A stretch of 64,000 bases of DNA from Norana najaformis (taxonomy: Eukaryota; Annelida; Clitellata; Crassiclitellata; Hormogastridae), in NCBI GenBank assembly GCA_964023275.1, contig OZ029928.1, positions 124,001 to 188,000 on the forward strand, in the 5' to 3' direction. This document shows positions 12,360-25,099 of this stretch, piece after piece (position 1 is the first letter of the stretch; every line of letters starts with the position of its first letter). The notes under the pieces are model-generated. The model was not told where the DNA came from. It worked only from the letters and a program-made list of their open reading frames with translations, and ran no database searches. The translations under genes were made by a program, and so were the position numbers.

Positions 12360-12510
12360 TCTTCCCACTGACGGTTTATGGCCAGTGTACTCATTATAGC
12401 CGAGTTGGCAAGTGGAGCCAAAATCTTGACACAGATTTCTGCCGTGGCAGGGATTTGAACCCCTGACCTCTGGTTGACAGTCCAATGCACTAACTATTAG
12501 GTCGTTGCAG
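12360..12510 (-). repeat. S2 tRNA-derived SINE, better copy
   Basis: The minus strand shows CTAATAGTTAGTGCATTGG, GACTGTCAACC and GGGGTTCAAATCCCTGCC, i.e. box A, an Asp-like anticodon loop and a near-consensus box B. A body shared with 12060-12205 follows. Confidence 0.7.
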
Positions 12511-12564
12511 ACTCCATCACTTGATGACTTGGCATTAAACGATGCTTTAAGGTCCGAACTGGTT

Positions 12565-12665
12565 CAAGGTCGAAACGTAGCGACTGCCTCAGGGAGGCAG
12601 AGGGCTCAGATCTGTACACTGCGCTGTTTATCTGGTTACTGTGAGTGGCATTGTGGCACCATATC
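12565..12665 (-). repeat. S1 tRNA-derived SINE, diverged
   Basis: Aligns with 29290-29385: CTCAGGGAGG, GAGGGCTCAG, CTGTACACTGC and TGGTTACTGTG. Read on the minus strand this is the tRNA-like head plus body of the S1 family. Confidence 0.55.
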
Positions 12666-13302
12666 AATCTCAATATCAATTGCACTGTTGCGTTTCATTT
12701 CAGTCATTTCAGAACGTTGTATCTGGGCAAAGGACGACACATTCTGTGTCTCTTGGCCAAGTTTCATAGCATATTGCTCTTCATCTGCTCTGGAAATCTG
12801 TGTGTTGCTTTCAAGTTCAGTACTTTGACCTCATTCCTAAGATGATGGCACCATATAAATAGATGAATCAGTTTCAATTTGGACAGCACACAACTAGCCT
12901 TAAGTGTATCTGCAAACTTTCATTATTCTGTGACTATCATTCATGCTTCCCTTATTTATAATTTTCATTTTTGTACGTTAACCTCATTTATAAAGTAATG
13001 AAAAGCTGATATTTAATCCATTTAAACTAAAATTTCAGAAATGTTTAAGTGCCACACAAAAACTGTCAAAAGAGACCAGTTTATGCTCTTTAAAGAGGTG
13101 TTTATCGATTTGGTCTCTCTTCTTTAAAGTGGAGGTACCAAATATTGAATGAACACATATTTCCCTTTAAGTTTTTTCTTGTGAAATACTTTACCTAATT
13201 TTATGCCTCAATTATTAAGAAAGTGGTTTGAATAGGACAGAGGAAGTGAAATAATAATTTACCATCGATGTTGTAAATGGATCAGTGCATTTAAAAAATG
13301 TT

Positions 13303-13640
13303 TCATTTGCATTCGCTAGGTGGCAGCACGTTTTTAAAAAGCCCATTAGATCGAATTCTGGCATTCGTTGCGTGAAACCCATGCGTAATAGCCTACACGA
13401 TATATTAACAGCTCGCTTGCGCTGTGTCGGTGTGTTCGTTCGTCGCTCATTCTATCTCGCTTTCACTCTCTCTCTCTGTCTCTCAGCTTTTCTGTCTATT
13501 TTATTGTCGTTCTGTCTCTGTACGTGTCTGTCTGTGTGTCTATGCCTTCTGTGTCCTTGGGTCTGTCTGCGCACAGTTGTCTGTCAGTGTTTGTGTCCTT
13601 GTAAAAGTCCGCGTATATCTGTCTGTGTGTAATTTTGTTC
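13303..13640 (+). repeat. S3 repeat with CTCF-core-like motif and (TCTG)n tail
   Basis: TTTCATTTGCATTCGCTAGG followed by TGGCAGCACG (core 13316-13326), then AAAAAGCCCATTAGATCGAA and a CT/TCTG-rich tail. Copies at 16222 and 62300 share the same order. The ORFs 13285-13654 are low-complexity translations of the tail. Confidence 0.7.
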
Positions 13641-14205
13641 TGAAAGGACGATGAGACTTCATCTCATCAGTCTGTGCTCAGCATAAGATGCTGTCGCCAT
13701 TAAAACATGAAACGTGCTCAAAAGAAATGTTAGGATGATTGTATAATTCTATTGACGTTTGACCCTAGAGCTTTGTGGTTGATTTGCATATAGTTTCAGT
13801 TCAAACTCTAGGAAATAAACACGCACATATTGGCCTGCAGCTTTCTTGAACATCAAGACAGAACATACAGCCATACAAATTCAGTGACAAATGCAAAACT
13901 GGCCAAAAATGGTTATAAGTTAGCAATGATTACGCATGTGTGTATGTATGCATCCATGCAGGCCCTATGAGCGAGGGCCAGCAGAGCCATTTGGCCCCGG
14001 CCTCACATGGTTAGGGGCCTCGCTTTGAGTACTTGAGTTTTGACATACTATAAGCCAACATGTAATTCAGATATGCTGCATTTTACAAACCTAATTTACA
14101 CACAGGTCTGCTGTTGTTACATTACAGTTTAACTGTTTTTAACCGCTACATAATAGCAAACACAATATTGCGTGTGTTTCAATTGTCTCTCGTTGGAGGC
14201 TTGGG
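13641..14205. other. No gene seen
   Basis: Unique AT-rich sequence. No splice-bounded frame or clear repeat beyond short fragments. Confidence 0.4.
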
Positions 14206-14290
14206 AATTGAAATCGTAATATCAAGATTTCTACAGCGCCCAATGAAAGCTAAGTCGCAGGAACCAGCTTATTCACAGGAACATATGAGC
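14206..14290 (+). repeat. T2 element, truncated
   Basis: AATCGTAATATCAAGATTTC, TACAGCGCCCAATGAAAGC, TAAGTCGCAGGAACCAGCTT and ATTCACAGG, then a break. Confidence 0.8.
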
Positions 14291-14836
14291 CTCAATTTCT
14301 TTAAATGGCCCGAGTCTCTTTCCACCTCTGAAGAGGACTGCGTGACCCATATATGTGGCTGTTTTATGTAGCGCCGTTTGGGGGAAGCTCAGAAAGACGT
14401 TAAAAAGTCGGCTGCATTCGGACAATAACAGTAACAAGAACAATAATTAAGGGATTGACGCCAGGCTACCACTTTACCCTTGGCCCTGACCATACCTTAC
14501 CTTACTTTACCCTTGGCCCATTCTCACTTCTAGCACATGGCACCAGTCTTCATTCCGCCGTTGGATTTGCATCCATTTACCAACACCAGTGGAAAACAAT
14601 GTTACTGTGTAAAAAAATGTCAGCCCTACACGAAAGCTGCGTCATTGAAGCCAGCTTTCGTTAATACAGTTGCCAAAGTCTCCTCTGGCCCCAAGAAGAA
14701 CTTAAAGCAAAATATTAAAGACCATAAAAGTGCTTCCGTCTTCCAGCACTATCACTTTTCCCCATTTCATTCAGACATTTTTGGTCCAACTTTTACTATT
14801 CAACTATTTACTGTTGCTTATGTCTTTCAGCGTTTG

Positions 14837-14959
<123 letters not shown>

Positions 14960-15135
14960 GTCTATGTATGTCTGTCTATGTATGTCTGTCTTGTCTGTGT
15001 GTCTGTATTATCTCTTCACTGGAATAAAAATCATTGAAAATCAGGAAAAGCGTAAACATATTTCTCTCATGAGACGTCACTATCAAAATCCCACTCTCTG
15101 AGGTTTATACAGTTGAACATACGCTTTCAGCACTT

Positions 15136-15870
15136 AATGTCGCCATCTTCTTCGCCCTCAGCGATGCTGAAGTTCGACGATCTGACGCCATTCGGAACCC
15201 TGGCGTTCACTTTGACAGCTGCATAAACCCAACTCAATCAACTTCATCGAGTTTGCTTCATTCCCACATCAATTGCTGTCGCTTTGCTGAACAGCTCCAT
15301 TATTTCCAAGGCTGCCTACTGCAATGCTCGCCGAAAGCGTCTGCCATCTTGTCGGCTAGAGCGAATACAGTTAGTGCTAAACTCTGCTGCCTTCCTCCTG
15401 ATCTATGGTCGGACGCCATCCGATCGCGTCACTGACCAGCTGCGCGAGAATTTGGGCCGATTGCGCGTTCCTCCTATAACTTAACAGCAGCACTTAATAT
15501 ATCACTTAAGTGACATATTACCTACAAACTATAAACTATCACCTACAAACTGTGTCTAATCACACACAAGGCTCTGAATGGCCTTAGACCTACTCGGGAC
15601 TGTAGATCAGACTTCTGCATTCGAGCAGCAGACAACGAGAACACTTATCGGCGACGGTCCTCATCGAGGAATCAACTGCAGGTCCTATGGACTTCCAAGA
15701 GGTTAGGCGAATGATCCTTCTCTGTCGCCGGACCCACTGCGTAGAACAGTCTTCCTGCCCATGCGAATGCTGCCCCCTCCCTGGGCACATTCAAGTCACG
15801 GCAGACATCTTTTAAAGATATCTTATGACATTTGTGAACTCATGTAGAGCGCCCTTCTCTTCTGCCTTCG
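15136..15870 (+). mobile_element. CR1/L2-like LINE, 3' end, decayed
   Basis: In shifting frames this encodes the familiar end of a CR1/L2/Rex-type reverse transcriptase. Landmarks are an IRNPGVHFDSCI-like strand, CNARRKRLPSCRLERIQ (15318 on), LIYGRTPSDRVTDQL, LCLITHKALNGLRPT, IRAADNENTYRRRSSSRNQ, and SVAGPTAWNSLP- and LGTFKSRQTSF-like ends. At least four frameshifts or stops, so inactive. It probably spread by target-primed reverse transcription and was 5'-truncated. TA- and TCA-rich simple repeats follow its 3' end. Confidence 0.85.
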
Positions 15871-15898
15871 CTGGCTACGACGCCATATAATTTGCCTT

Positions 15899-16035
15899 GT
15901 TATTATAATTATAATTATCATCATCATCATCACCTTCATCTTCATTATCATCATCGTCGTCGTCGTTATTATTATTGTTGTTATTATTATTATCATTGTT
16001 GTTATTATTATTATTATTGGTGTTGTTGTTGTTAT
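15899..16035. repeat. Trinucleotide simple repeats
   Basis: (TCA)n, (TCG)n, (TTA)n and (TTG)n runs directly after the LINE end, as is common at LINE 3' tails. Confidence 0.9.
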
Positions 16036-16221
16036 ACAGAAAACGAAGGCGTATAACAGTTAATATAGCATAATGTAAGACGTAAATATGTAAACAGGTT
16101 TATAGCACTCACTTTAGCATCTTATATTAAAGAAACATAGGCTTATGATACGTAATACAGCACTTTATAAAGCCTACTATATAGCCAAACATTGTTTTCT
16201 AGTTGCCTGCTATTGAATTAA

Positions 16222-16400
16222 ATGTTTCATTTGCATTCGCCAGGTGGCAGCACTTTTTTAAAACGCCCATTAGATCTAATTCTATCATTCGTTAGCAGGA
16301 TCCTACACACATATTCATCACTAGGACTGTTTGAGTGGCTGTTGGTCTCCGTCTCCTTGTCTGTGTTTATGTCTATGTTTTTGTCTGTGATTAATCAGGT
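16222..16400 (+). repeat. S3 repeat with CTCF-core-like motif
   Basis: TTTCATTTGCATTCGCCAGG then TGGCAGCAC (core 16240-16250), AACGCCCATTAGATCTAATT and a GTCTGTG-rich tail with a GGTGGAACGAGTGCTG end also found near 62465-62480. Confidence 0.7.
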
Positions 16401-17029
16401 GGAACGAGTGCTGTACTTAATTTTCTTCTCATCTGTTCACCTGTTTTAAGATTTTGATGGCAGTTCTGCACCAGCCTACTCAAACATTTGCTAGCACTGG
16501 CAAGACTGTGGCTGGGTATCGATCACTTCTTAAAAGTAAAATAGTCAGAACAGTGGAAGACAGAGCTTCATGCAGGAGCCAAATAAATGGACAACATGTA
16601 TCTGTAATGAGGAAATAGTCAGAACTCTTCCAATAGGGACGTCTGAACCAGCAGTGGGAGAGTGTTTTTGGGAAAAAGAATCTTCAGTAGAAGACGGTAG
16701 AAACCAATGTGGAGGGAATTTACCTTTTCCCTGTAAACATTGCACCAATATTGCGGTAAATCGGGGTATCCACCAGCACCGATCTTGTTCCCTTAACTCT
16801 CCACCATTGTTCATGCGTTCGTATATGGTCATACTGACTACTGTGGTGCATTTACCAGTTAGTTAAGTTCTATGGCGCCCATGTTTAATGCACAAGGCAT
16901 CAACCTTGGTCTCCAGTAAGTTTTGAATTCTGCTGCTAAACTGACAGCTTGTTTTCTGTGACGTTCCAGCATCTTTCTGTGGTTACGTGACGTTGGCCAT
17001 GACCACGTTAACTAACACACGTCGTCGTC
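16401..17029. other. No gene seen
   Basis: Contains a T3 fragment at 16866-16905 (TTCTATGGCGCC, AATGCACAAGGCATCAA). The ORFs 16545-16866 on both strands have no domain or splice support. Confidence 0.4.
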
Positions 17030-17689
17030 ATCATCATCGTCATCATCATCGTCATCATATCTAAACATAACATGTGATATAAACTTTTTTCACCATAACC
17101 AGGCAGCACAGAAAATAGTGAAACACAAACACTGAGAAGAAAAAATCAGTTAACTAATTGAAAAATAAATGCCTTGCATAAATATTTGCATAAATTGTCT
17201 TAATTCAGTCCTTTTGCAGAACTGCCGTCCAACACTAGTCCCCGTCCCTGCAGCAGGTAGGAGTTTCCTGTGCTCCAGGCCAGATTAAATTAAGTTTACT
17301 CTTTGTTCTCAATTCTGCTGCTTTCCATAGTTTAGTTCTTTCAGATGCTTCAGTCTTCTTTGCAGATCTCAGTTTCACTTTGGCTCATACTGGTTTTTCT
17401 GTAGCACCTGTACGTCTGAAAAATCAAATGGACAAAGTTTTTACAGTATAATTCTATTAGCAGTTGGATGAAAACTGCATCTAAGTCTATATTTTTTATT
17501 ATTATTATCATTATCATTATTGCTGTTATTACTTTTTGTCTGAGGTAAGTGTAATCCCTCAGGAACTGAAAAATTACTCATGGAGCTGTTGAAGGGTGTC
17601 TGGGAATTCAGGCCTCGTTCCCAGTGACATCAGAAAGTGTGCCACAGAAAGCAATTGCATTATAGCGCTGAATTATTACTATTTTTAAT

Positions 17690-17880
17690 TAGTAACTTCT
17701 ATTGTGCCAGTGTCAAATCCACATGGCAACAACCGATGGTGCACCAAAACCAAGCCATATTCAAATCAATATCCAGAAGATTAGTCCACTAAGACCGCTA
17801 GAGAGGCAGCCTATGGGAGATAAGCCAACTGAACAAGGTAAGTCCTGAGTTGAGAATGAAACGACACGAGCAGCAGTTGT
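17690..17880 (+). repeat. T3 element (copy B partner of 2945)
   Basis: Same insertion as 2945-3140, present in both duplicates, so it predates the duplication. Includes GTAACTTCTATTGTGCCAG, ATGGTGCACCAAAACC and GAGGCAGCCTATGGG. Confidence 0.8.
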
Positions 17881-19529
17881 AAATCTGTGTTGCTTATTAT
17901 GTTACACGGTGCCTCGTCAAATGGTCTGTTCGAAAGGAGGTCTTCAATGACGTTTGGAAAATCATTGCCATCAATATTTCTGGCAATTTTAATTTGTTAT
18001 AGTTCTTACATTCCAAGAGGAGTATTTTATCATTTCCTGGGTGTAGCATTGGTCACATTTTCTAGTTGAGTGCTAACATATTTTCAAAAGATATCTGTAT
18101 TCAGACGCAAGATACAGCACAGTTGAAGTACCTCACAAAAGCACTGAAGGTAATGGCTTAGCTCACAATGCCATGGCCTTAATCTAGTTACAATTATTCT
18201 TTCTTCACCCCATTTAAATGTATTAAGTTTTAAATTATTTACCGTCACCTCTGGAAATTTAGAGATTGCAGTGCAATCCTCAAGTTTGCCATAGAGACAT
18301 GATGTACTTAGCTACATAGTTACAAGCTGGTACTTCACATGATTCCAGAAGTTAACAAAGTCTATCTTAAAATCTTTTTAAGTTCAATATCCTAGATCAA
18401 TCACCATCTAATGCCTTTAGAAGCACATCCAGTTGACCAGGTAATCAGCTCCTGCTTTGGTGTAAACTGAGAGCCACCATGTTCTGGCTTAGAAACTCTG
18501 CCACTTACTCGATAATTTCTACCTGAATGTTTAGCTTCATCCAAGATGCATACTGGCCACTTAGCGACTTGCCTGATGCAACTCTTCTCTCGCAGGACTT
18601 TGCAAAGACCTGAAAGTTAGTTGTAGGGTGACTGCGTAGGCGGAGTAATCATCTGTGGTTCCTTAGGGTGTGCGGGTCTATTCGAAGGAATTGAACTACT
18701 TACCACAGTATGCTGTGTAGACCTTATAAACTGCACTACCTTTGAAAGGGTCACTTCACCTGACAGGGCTACGTTTACCACAATTTTTGCATCAAGAGCA
18801 TTTCTGTCACAGGTGGCAAGTTGCACCTCATGGGATTCAGAATATCCTGAACTGCACAGCTTTGTAACAAAGTGCCTTACGAACAGAACAAAAGGCCGCA
18901 AAAATAGCATCTCAAAGGGCTTGCTATGTATTCCCTTACTTTATAAGACCTTCAGCCAACACAGATCTTATCTGGGATCTTGGATCTATAAGACTCATTG
19001 GCATTTACTCACCTTTACACCTCTTACATGATGTCTGAATCACACTGCTCACCTTTAGACCCCTTGTGTCGAATCTCATCCTCCGTTGTTCTGATGTCTA
19101 CGTCACTTGGTTAAGTGTTGTCGATTCTTGATTTCTCCCGTACTGGAAAACAGTAAACCACATCATATAAATATCTGGTTACCTGAAGGGTTCTAGAAAA
19201 CAATATTACAACCTTCAAAGAATTTTAATGCATAACCCATTACTTGAATTTTCTCTACAGCTCCAAAATCCTTTAATGTAGCATCACGACTGTGTTTATG
19301 AGCATTTCTCGACCACATTAGATTTACTTGGGTGTCTACTACTAATTAGTGCTGTAATGTCTACTCGATATCGCTTATGACCAGCTACTATTGTGCAGCT
19401 GCATTATAGCACTTCAGATGGACTGCTTCACTGTTGTAGTGACATTAACTGCCACCTCCATTTCTTCCACATTTTGCCTAGTTCGAAAATTACTCACCAT
19501 AGAGCGCTCTGATCCACCATTCTCATTGG
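17881..19529. other. No gene seen
   Basis: 17890-18075 matches 3150-3360 of copy A. The rest, about 18100-19530, appears absent from copy A and holds no recognisable exon or repeat. Confidence 0.4.
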
Positions 19530-19650
19530 TGTAAATGTAACGTAAATCTCCTAAATTTATCAGCACCACACAAAAGCCACGACAGGGAGACCAGCTTAAT
19601 CACCGGTGCTCAGTCAAATCAAGTCCATAAGAGCCAGATTGTTTGATCAG
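19530..19650 (+). repeat. Diverged T2-like element
   Basis: TGTAACGTAAATCTCC head, ATTTATCAGCACCACACAAA, GAGACCAGCTTAATCACCGG and GTGCTCAGTCAAAT. Same layout as T2 and close to the copy at 62715. Confidence 0.65.
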
Positions 19651-21183
19651 TTTCTGTGCCCGGTCACACTTCTGAGGTGTAAAGCCAGGGAGACAATGCA
19701 GTGCTACGGTGTTAATTGTTGGTGATGGCAGTGTAAACATCATCTACTTCAAACATAAAAGAAACATATACCACTAGCCATGTTGTTGCACTCCTTGTTC
19801 CAAATATTCTTCTTCATCTGCCAGTTCACTCTCCAACTTGTTCCCTTGAATCTGAAGTCAAAACAACAACAATATTGCAAAAAGTAGGCCCCACAAAAGG
19901 ATCACATAACATACAGGGGTGTCGATCTGTACCAAACATCGAGAGAACACGTCTTTCCTTTAACAGCTTTCATCCTTACTTCAACCAATTTTATGCGCCT
20001 CAATTTTTATTAATAAAATTGACCAGAAGAAAAACTCTTAGAATATGGGTACAAAAATTGGTCACGCGAGTCCTATAATCGAGCTCCTGTACATCAGTCA
20101 GTCTGTGCATCATTCTGTGCCTGTTATCTGCCCGATTATCTATCTCCCCTAGCGAACTTGGCTATAAATGAGTACACTGACCGCACACTATTTCCAGCTG
20201 CATGCATGACACGCTGCTCTGGCTCCCACTCGAGGACACGATCTAATTAAAGATTCTGCTTCACGGTACCAGCCTCGGCACTTCGTAACATTTCTCATCC
20301 TTTCTCTTGTAATCGACCAAGTATTCGATTGTTCTTGAACAATTTTTCCAACAAAACAATTTTCCCAAAAAGATCGCTAAATAAGCAATTTGAACCCCTA
20401 TTTAAAAGAGCATCTTGTTAGATCTGTTATGTATATGATACAAATATCCATGTTTTAGCGCATTTCCAAGAGTCTATCAATGTGCTATATAAATAGCCAT
20501 GCATGCATGCACCATCAGCCAGCGAGAATGGCTTTCACACACCGTTCGCCTGCCTTTCAAAACTGTCCACTTTAGGGAAAGTAACGAATTAACGAACGAA
20601 TTAATGAATATTTGCTTGTTTTGTAACCTCTTTTAACTACGCATGTAATCGTCGATACCAAGTAATTTATGTGCGCTTGTCAGAAGCAAATAAAGCCTAC
20701 TTACTTATTTCTTTACACTATCATTCTTCATGTCTATAAAACATGATCGGGGCTCTATATTTTAAATAGGCCGACAGGTTGAGAGTCAGAGGAATTGAAG
20801 TGGGAAGGTCACGATATCACTCCCGCCAAAATCTAAGCCACACGTATTTATGCCACTCCTACGTAAATCACTCATGCGGGAAGGAGCGTCTAGTTCCCTT
20901 ATGGCTTGTTCCATGTTACCCCCGAGCAATGCTCGGTTTACGTCGTTAGGAACAGTAGCGATTACTGAGGGCTGTCACAGCGCTATAGAAGTCTCGCATA
21001 TTGGACTGCATATCCTGCATTTATCTCTGCAATCAAGCCATGCATATTAACCAGGGCTTCGGAGAGGCGCCACATTAAGTGTTTTGTTACATACATACAT
21101 ACATGCATACATACATGCATACATACATGCACACATACATAAATACATACTTGCATATGTGCACACATACACATACAGTAGAA

Positions 21184-21395
21184 CCGTAATCGTATCGTAA
21201 TCGTAATTCCGAGATTTCTACAGCGCCCAACGAAAGCCGCGCCGCGGGGACCAACTTATTCATAGGTGCTCAGTCAAAACAAAATCGATAGGCAAAAAGG
21301 GTTCGGTTCCAGGTCAAGATCCAAAAGTCAAGCTGAGAGAGAGGGGTGGTGTTTGGGGTTGGAGAGGAGAGACAAGAGGAAGAAGGGGTGAGAAA
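21184..21395 (+). repeat. T2 element, plus orientation
   Basis: CGTATCGTAATCGTAATTCC head, TTTCTACAGCGCCCAACG, TTCATAGGTGCTCAGTCAAA, AATCGATAGG, GTTCGGTTCCAGGTCAAGAT and an AGACAAGAGGAAGAAGGGG end. Inverted partner at 21553-21755. Confidence 0.85.
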
Positions 21396-21552
21396 TACGT
21401 AAGTACATGCATGCATACAAACAAACATACTACATACATACACAGACAGACAGACAGATAGAGACAGTCAGTCAAACAGACAGACAGACATAAAAACAGG
21501 CATGCACGGTTATGCATACTAACATAAAAAACATGCTGAATGCATGCATAAA

Positions 21553-21755
21553 TATTACACCCCCTCTTCCTCTTGTCTCTCCGTTCCATTCCCAAACATC
21601 TCTCTGCTTGACTTTGGATCTTGAGCCGGAACCGAACCCTTTTGCTTATCGATTTTGTTTTGACTGAGCGCCTACAACAAAGCTGGTTCCCGTGACGTGG
21701 CTTTCGTTGGGCGCTGTAGAAATCTCCGGATTACGATTACGATAACGATTACATA
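21553..21755 (-). repeat. T2 element, minus orientation
   Basis: On the minus strand: TAATCGTAATCCGGAGATTT, CTACAGCGCCCAACGAAAG, GTAGGCGCTCAGTCAAAACA, ATCGATAAGC and GGTTCGGTTCCGGCTCAAG. The AGCGCC...GGCGCT pair is complete here. It faces the plus copy at 21184. Confidence 0.85.
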
Positions 21756-22204
21756 CAGGCACACGCACACGTGCATACATACTTCCATATAAACATATAT
21801 AGGCAGTAGACAGGCACAATTACATACATAAAAACATACATACACACATACATACACACATACATACACACATACATACATACATACACACATACATACA
21901 TACTCAGAGCATGCTCGGAGCAAAAGTTCAAGAGCCCATTAGCTTTTGCTTGAGACCTGAGGTCATTTGTTAACATTACACCGCGTTCGCAGTGTACACC
22001 AATACATACGTCTTGTAACCTATACTGATGTACACTCCCTACACGTGCTCAGGTGGCTTGAAACTCTCCATTCGCAACTTATAAATTTCACAAATAAATA
22101 ATAAAAAATACCACGGCCCATTAAATTTCTTAACACTTCAAAAAACATTTGTGCTTAATTTCCTAGCATCCTAGATTGATTCTTGTCATAAAATAATGAG
22201 TTTT

Positions 22205-22395
22205 TATAAAATTAGAAGCTGAACGGGCATAAGAAACATTCCGTTACATTCGCTAGGTGGCAGACCAGTTCCATAAATGTCCATTAAGACAGCTTCCAAT
22301 GATCCAACTGCATTCGCTAGACGGCGACAGTGAGGAATGAAATGTCCATAAAACGACAAAATCCGTTCTAAGTGATTTTTACGCAACACGTGTTA
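22205..22395 (+). repeat. CTAGGTGGCAG-bearing repeat, copy B
   Basis: Core CTAGGTGGCAG at 22253-22263. Nearly identical to 5595-5790 in copy A. Confidence 0.5.
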
Positions 22396-23207
22396 TTCAC
22401 GTTTTCGACAAATTTCATCGATAATATGATCTGAAATGGACTTACGGCGTAGGAAAAACATCTACCGTCATCGGAGAACAGGTAATCCATGACTTTATCG
22501 CGCTACGTTCAACGTTAATACGATACATTGACGGACTGTCAACCTATCTCTGCCATGTGTTTCAGCCGACTGCCAAACACAGCGAAATTCTTTGCCAGAT
22601 TTGACTCTGAAAATTTGAGATTTTCAAAAGTTTTCATCTTTTCGTCGAAACTTGTTGGATCTGATGCAGGACTCGAAACTACATGGGGCGATGTGTTTTT
22701 GGGGTCTGGGGATCAGAAATAATTGAGAAAATTGGGAAAGAAGTTGGCGAAGTTACGTACGTCCCGCAGCCCGACCTGTGGATCGCTGATGGCCATACAT
22801 GACTCCAGGTCACATGACTTGGCAAGGCCTTAGCTAGTGGTCACATGACTTGGCACCGAGCCAGTGAACGATTTACGGATCCATGTAAACAGACGTAGAG
22901 TGGTGAATGGAGATACAAACAGAGATAACTGTGGAAAGAGATATAGAAACAAACAGACACCAGAGTGACTTACAGGAACACTTTGATGAGCACAATGCAT
23001 TTAGCCTGCGACTATTTATAGGTTCCTATACAGATAAAGTGTTTTACAGAGATACAAATAGAGATACATACAGTAGTATATAAAGGTACAGAGACGTCCT
23101 ACTATTTATAGGCGTCTATAAATAGAGACACACAGTGAAGAAGAGATATATGAATGGAGTGACGCGGATGTATTTAAATATACAGATAAGTGCAAATTCT
23201 ACAATGC

Positions 23208-23375
23208 TGTAGCATTGTGGAGCACGGTAGCATATTGGATAGAGCGCTTGGGTAGTAACGCGGAGTGTACGGGTTCGAGCCTCCTCTGAGACGGCTGTTG
23301 TGTGGAGACCTTGAGCGAGCCCTTAACTCACAATTGCTCGGTGCCATCGATTGATGCTAAGTCTTTAGTTAGTGG
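23208..23375 (+). repeat. S1 tRNA-derived SINE
   Basis: Shows a Pol III type-2 promoter: box A-like GGTAGCATATTGGATAGAGC and box B ACGGGTTCGAGCCTC, about 35 bases apart. The body contains TGTGGAGACCTTGAGCGAGC and a GTGCCATCGATTGATGC end. Copy A has a T2 element near this site instead, so this insertion postdates the duplication. Confidence 0.8.
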
Positions 23376-23813
23376 CGCAAAAATAATAATAATTGTAGCA
23401 AATATTCCTCAAAACGAATTTATAAGCGCTAATAATGGAATTGGTGGGTGACGAAGAGTATGATGTCGTGGATAAGAAAATGCGCAAGTGTGTGTACATT
23501 TAATGCGCATTTTTGATTATTCTGTTTTTCTTCCGTCAGAAGTTGAAAACATATTTTAAAGGGTTATTTTTTTGTTACAGCGATACTATTGGATAATTTC
23601 AAATACGAAGGCGGTATATAAACAGTTGTGTAACATGGCGCTTTATAAAAGGCCGATCGGAATATCTGTTGAGTAATTACTAAAATTAATTAGAATAGAA
23701 AATTATGGATCTTAGTTTTAGGTGAAATATTGACAATATTTAATTAGAAATATTTCATTTATGTTTAGCAAGAAGATTAGCAAGACAGTTAATCGATTGA
23801 TAGTTATGAGACA

Positions 23814-23890
23814 GTTGTAATTGTAATTTAAAATTTGTTTAGCGCCACTCGGGATAAACTCATCAGTGGCGCTCTCTACGCAAACCGCAG
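23814..23890 (+). repeat. G1 element with perfect 9-bp hairpin stem
   Basis: AGCGCCACT (23841-23849) and AGTGGCGCT (23865-23873) are perfect inverted partners with a 15-base loop, preceded by GTTGTAATTGTAATTT. Confidence 0.75.
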
Positions 23891-24424
23891 TGATGTTAGA
23901 AATGTCATTAAGATCGTAAAGTTTATCATTGATAGCAGTCAGTTATTAGAAGAACTAGAAAAGTAACAGGTGACTAGGCCTCGCACACGCGCAGAGACCT
24001 GCCAACGGATTCCCATCCAGCGTAGACGGATGACACGGCGTTCAAAGTGACCCCGGACCAATTCAGTTACACCTAATTTATGAAGCGCCATGATTAGAGA
24101 AGTGTTTTACCTGTTTTAATTAGTAAATCGAATATCGTTGAATGATACCTTGTGCAGCGGTGTGTTTTGATAGCGGCGCTTTAGAAGTCAGAGTTGATTC
24201 GATTAGATTGGATATTAGTCAGATAATTTGAGCAGCAGAGCTAACGTTAAGGTAACACACTTTTATGCACAACTAATTAAGTTCCACGGCCGAAGTATCG
24301 TAAGGCAAAGTTCTGTTAAGTACCTGTGTAATATAATGTAAATTCTCTAACTTTCTCAGTGCTACACAAAACCTGTGTCAGAAAGAATAGCTTTGCACTG
24401 GCACCGTATCAGATCAGGCCTGAC

Positions 24425-24556
24425 AGACTCCCTGACTCACTGACTGATTTATTGATTATTTGACTGACTAACTTACTTACTTACGGACTGACTGACTGAT
24501 TTATTGATTGATTGACTGACTGACTGACTGACTGATTTATTGATTGATTGACTGAC

Positions 24557-24589
<33 letters not shown>

Positions 24590-24690
24590 AATTGATTAAT
24601 TGATTGACTAACATACTGATTCGTTAATTGACTGATTGGTTGATTGATTGACTGATTGGTGATTGATTAGTTGGTTGATTGATTTCAGTG
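24425..24690. repeat. (GACT)n / (GATT)n microsatellite
   Basis: Long mixed tetranucleotide array of GACT, GATT and TTAT units. It lies where copy A has the shorter run at 8634. Confidence 0.95.
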
Positions 24691-24952
24691 CATTTTTAGA
24701 ATTTTTAAAATTAGAATAACACTGAAGTTCATTGATTCGTTTAGAGGATATTTTAAAATTAGAAATTACAGTTTTTTCATTCATTTATTCATTTAGAACA
24801 TTTGAAAAATGTTTTATTATGCAGTTCATTCACTCATTCATTCATTCATTTATAACTTCATTCATTCGTTAGTTTATCATCCATCCATCAGTCAATTGAT
24901 TCATCCATTCATGTTTGGTAGTTGATGTTGTATTTGTTTACATGTTTTCCAG

Positions 24953-25087
24953 GTGGTACTGAGTCACCTGCAACACAATGTCAGAATGTTCAGTGATGCC
25001 AAACCTGGAAAGAAGAAACTCAGTCTGCAGTTCAGACGGACGTTTGCTACGTCAGCCGGTGTGACGTGTCCAATAAGACAGGATCAG
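24953..25087 (+). CDS. Gene X exon (copy B), 45 codons
   Basis: A 135-base exon, phase 0 at both ends. It follows TACATGTTTTCCAG and precedes GTTCAT. It reads VVLSHLQHNVRMFSDAKPGK, continues KKLSLQFRRTF and ends CPIRQDQ. The composition is basic, amphipathic and helix-prone. The partner in copy A (9181-9312) has the same borders but a broken frame. I do not recognise the family. The intron that follows begins with a T3 SINE. The donor GTTCAT is weak, so the exact end is uncertain. Confidence 0.5.
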
Positions 25088-25099
25088 GTTCATCATCTA

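Larger units (their letters stand above)
21086..21905. repeat. Microsatellite block split by two SINEs
   Basis: CATA, ACAG and ACAC runs at 21086-21180, 21400-21520 and 21750-21905 match the single block 4985-5310 of copy A. The two T2 elements between them are absent from copy A. Confidence 0.85.

Noticed and set aside
23208-23290. Functional tRNA gene
   Set aside because: Box A and box B are present, but acceptor and anticodon stems do not fold and a SINE body follows.
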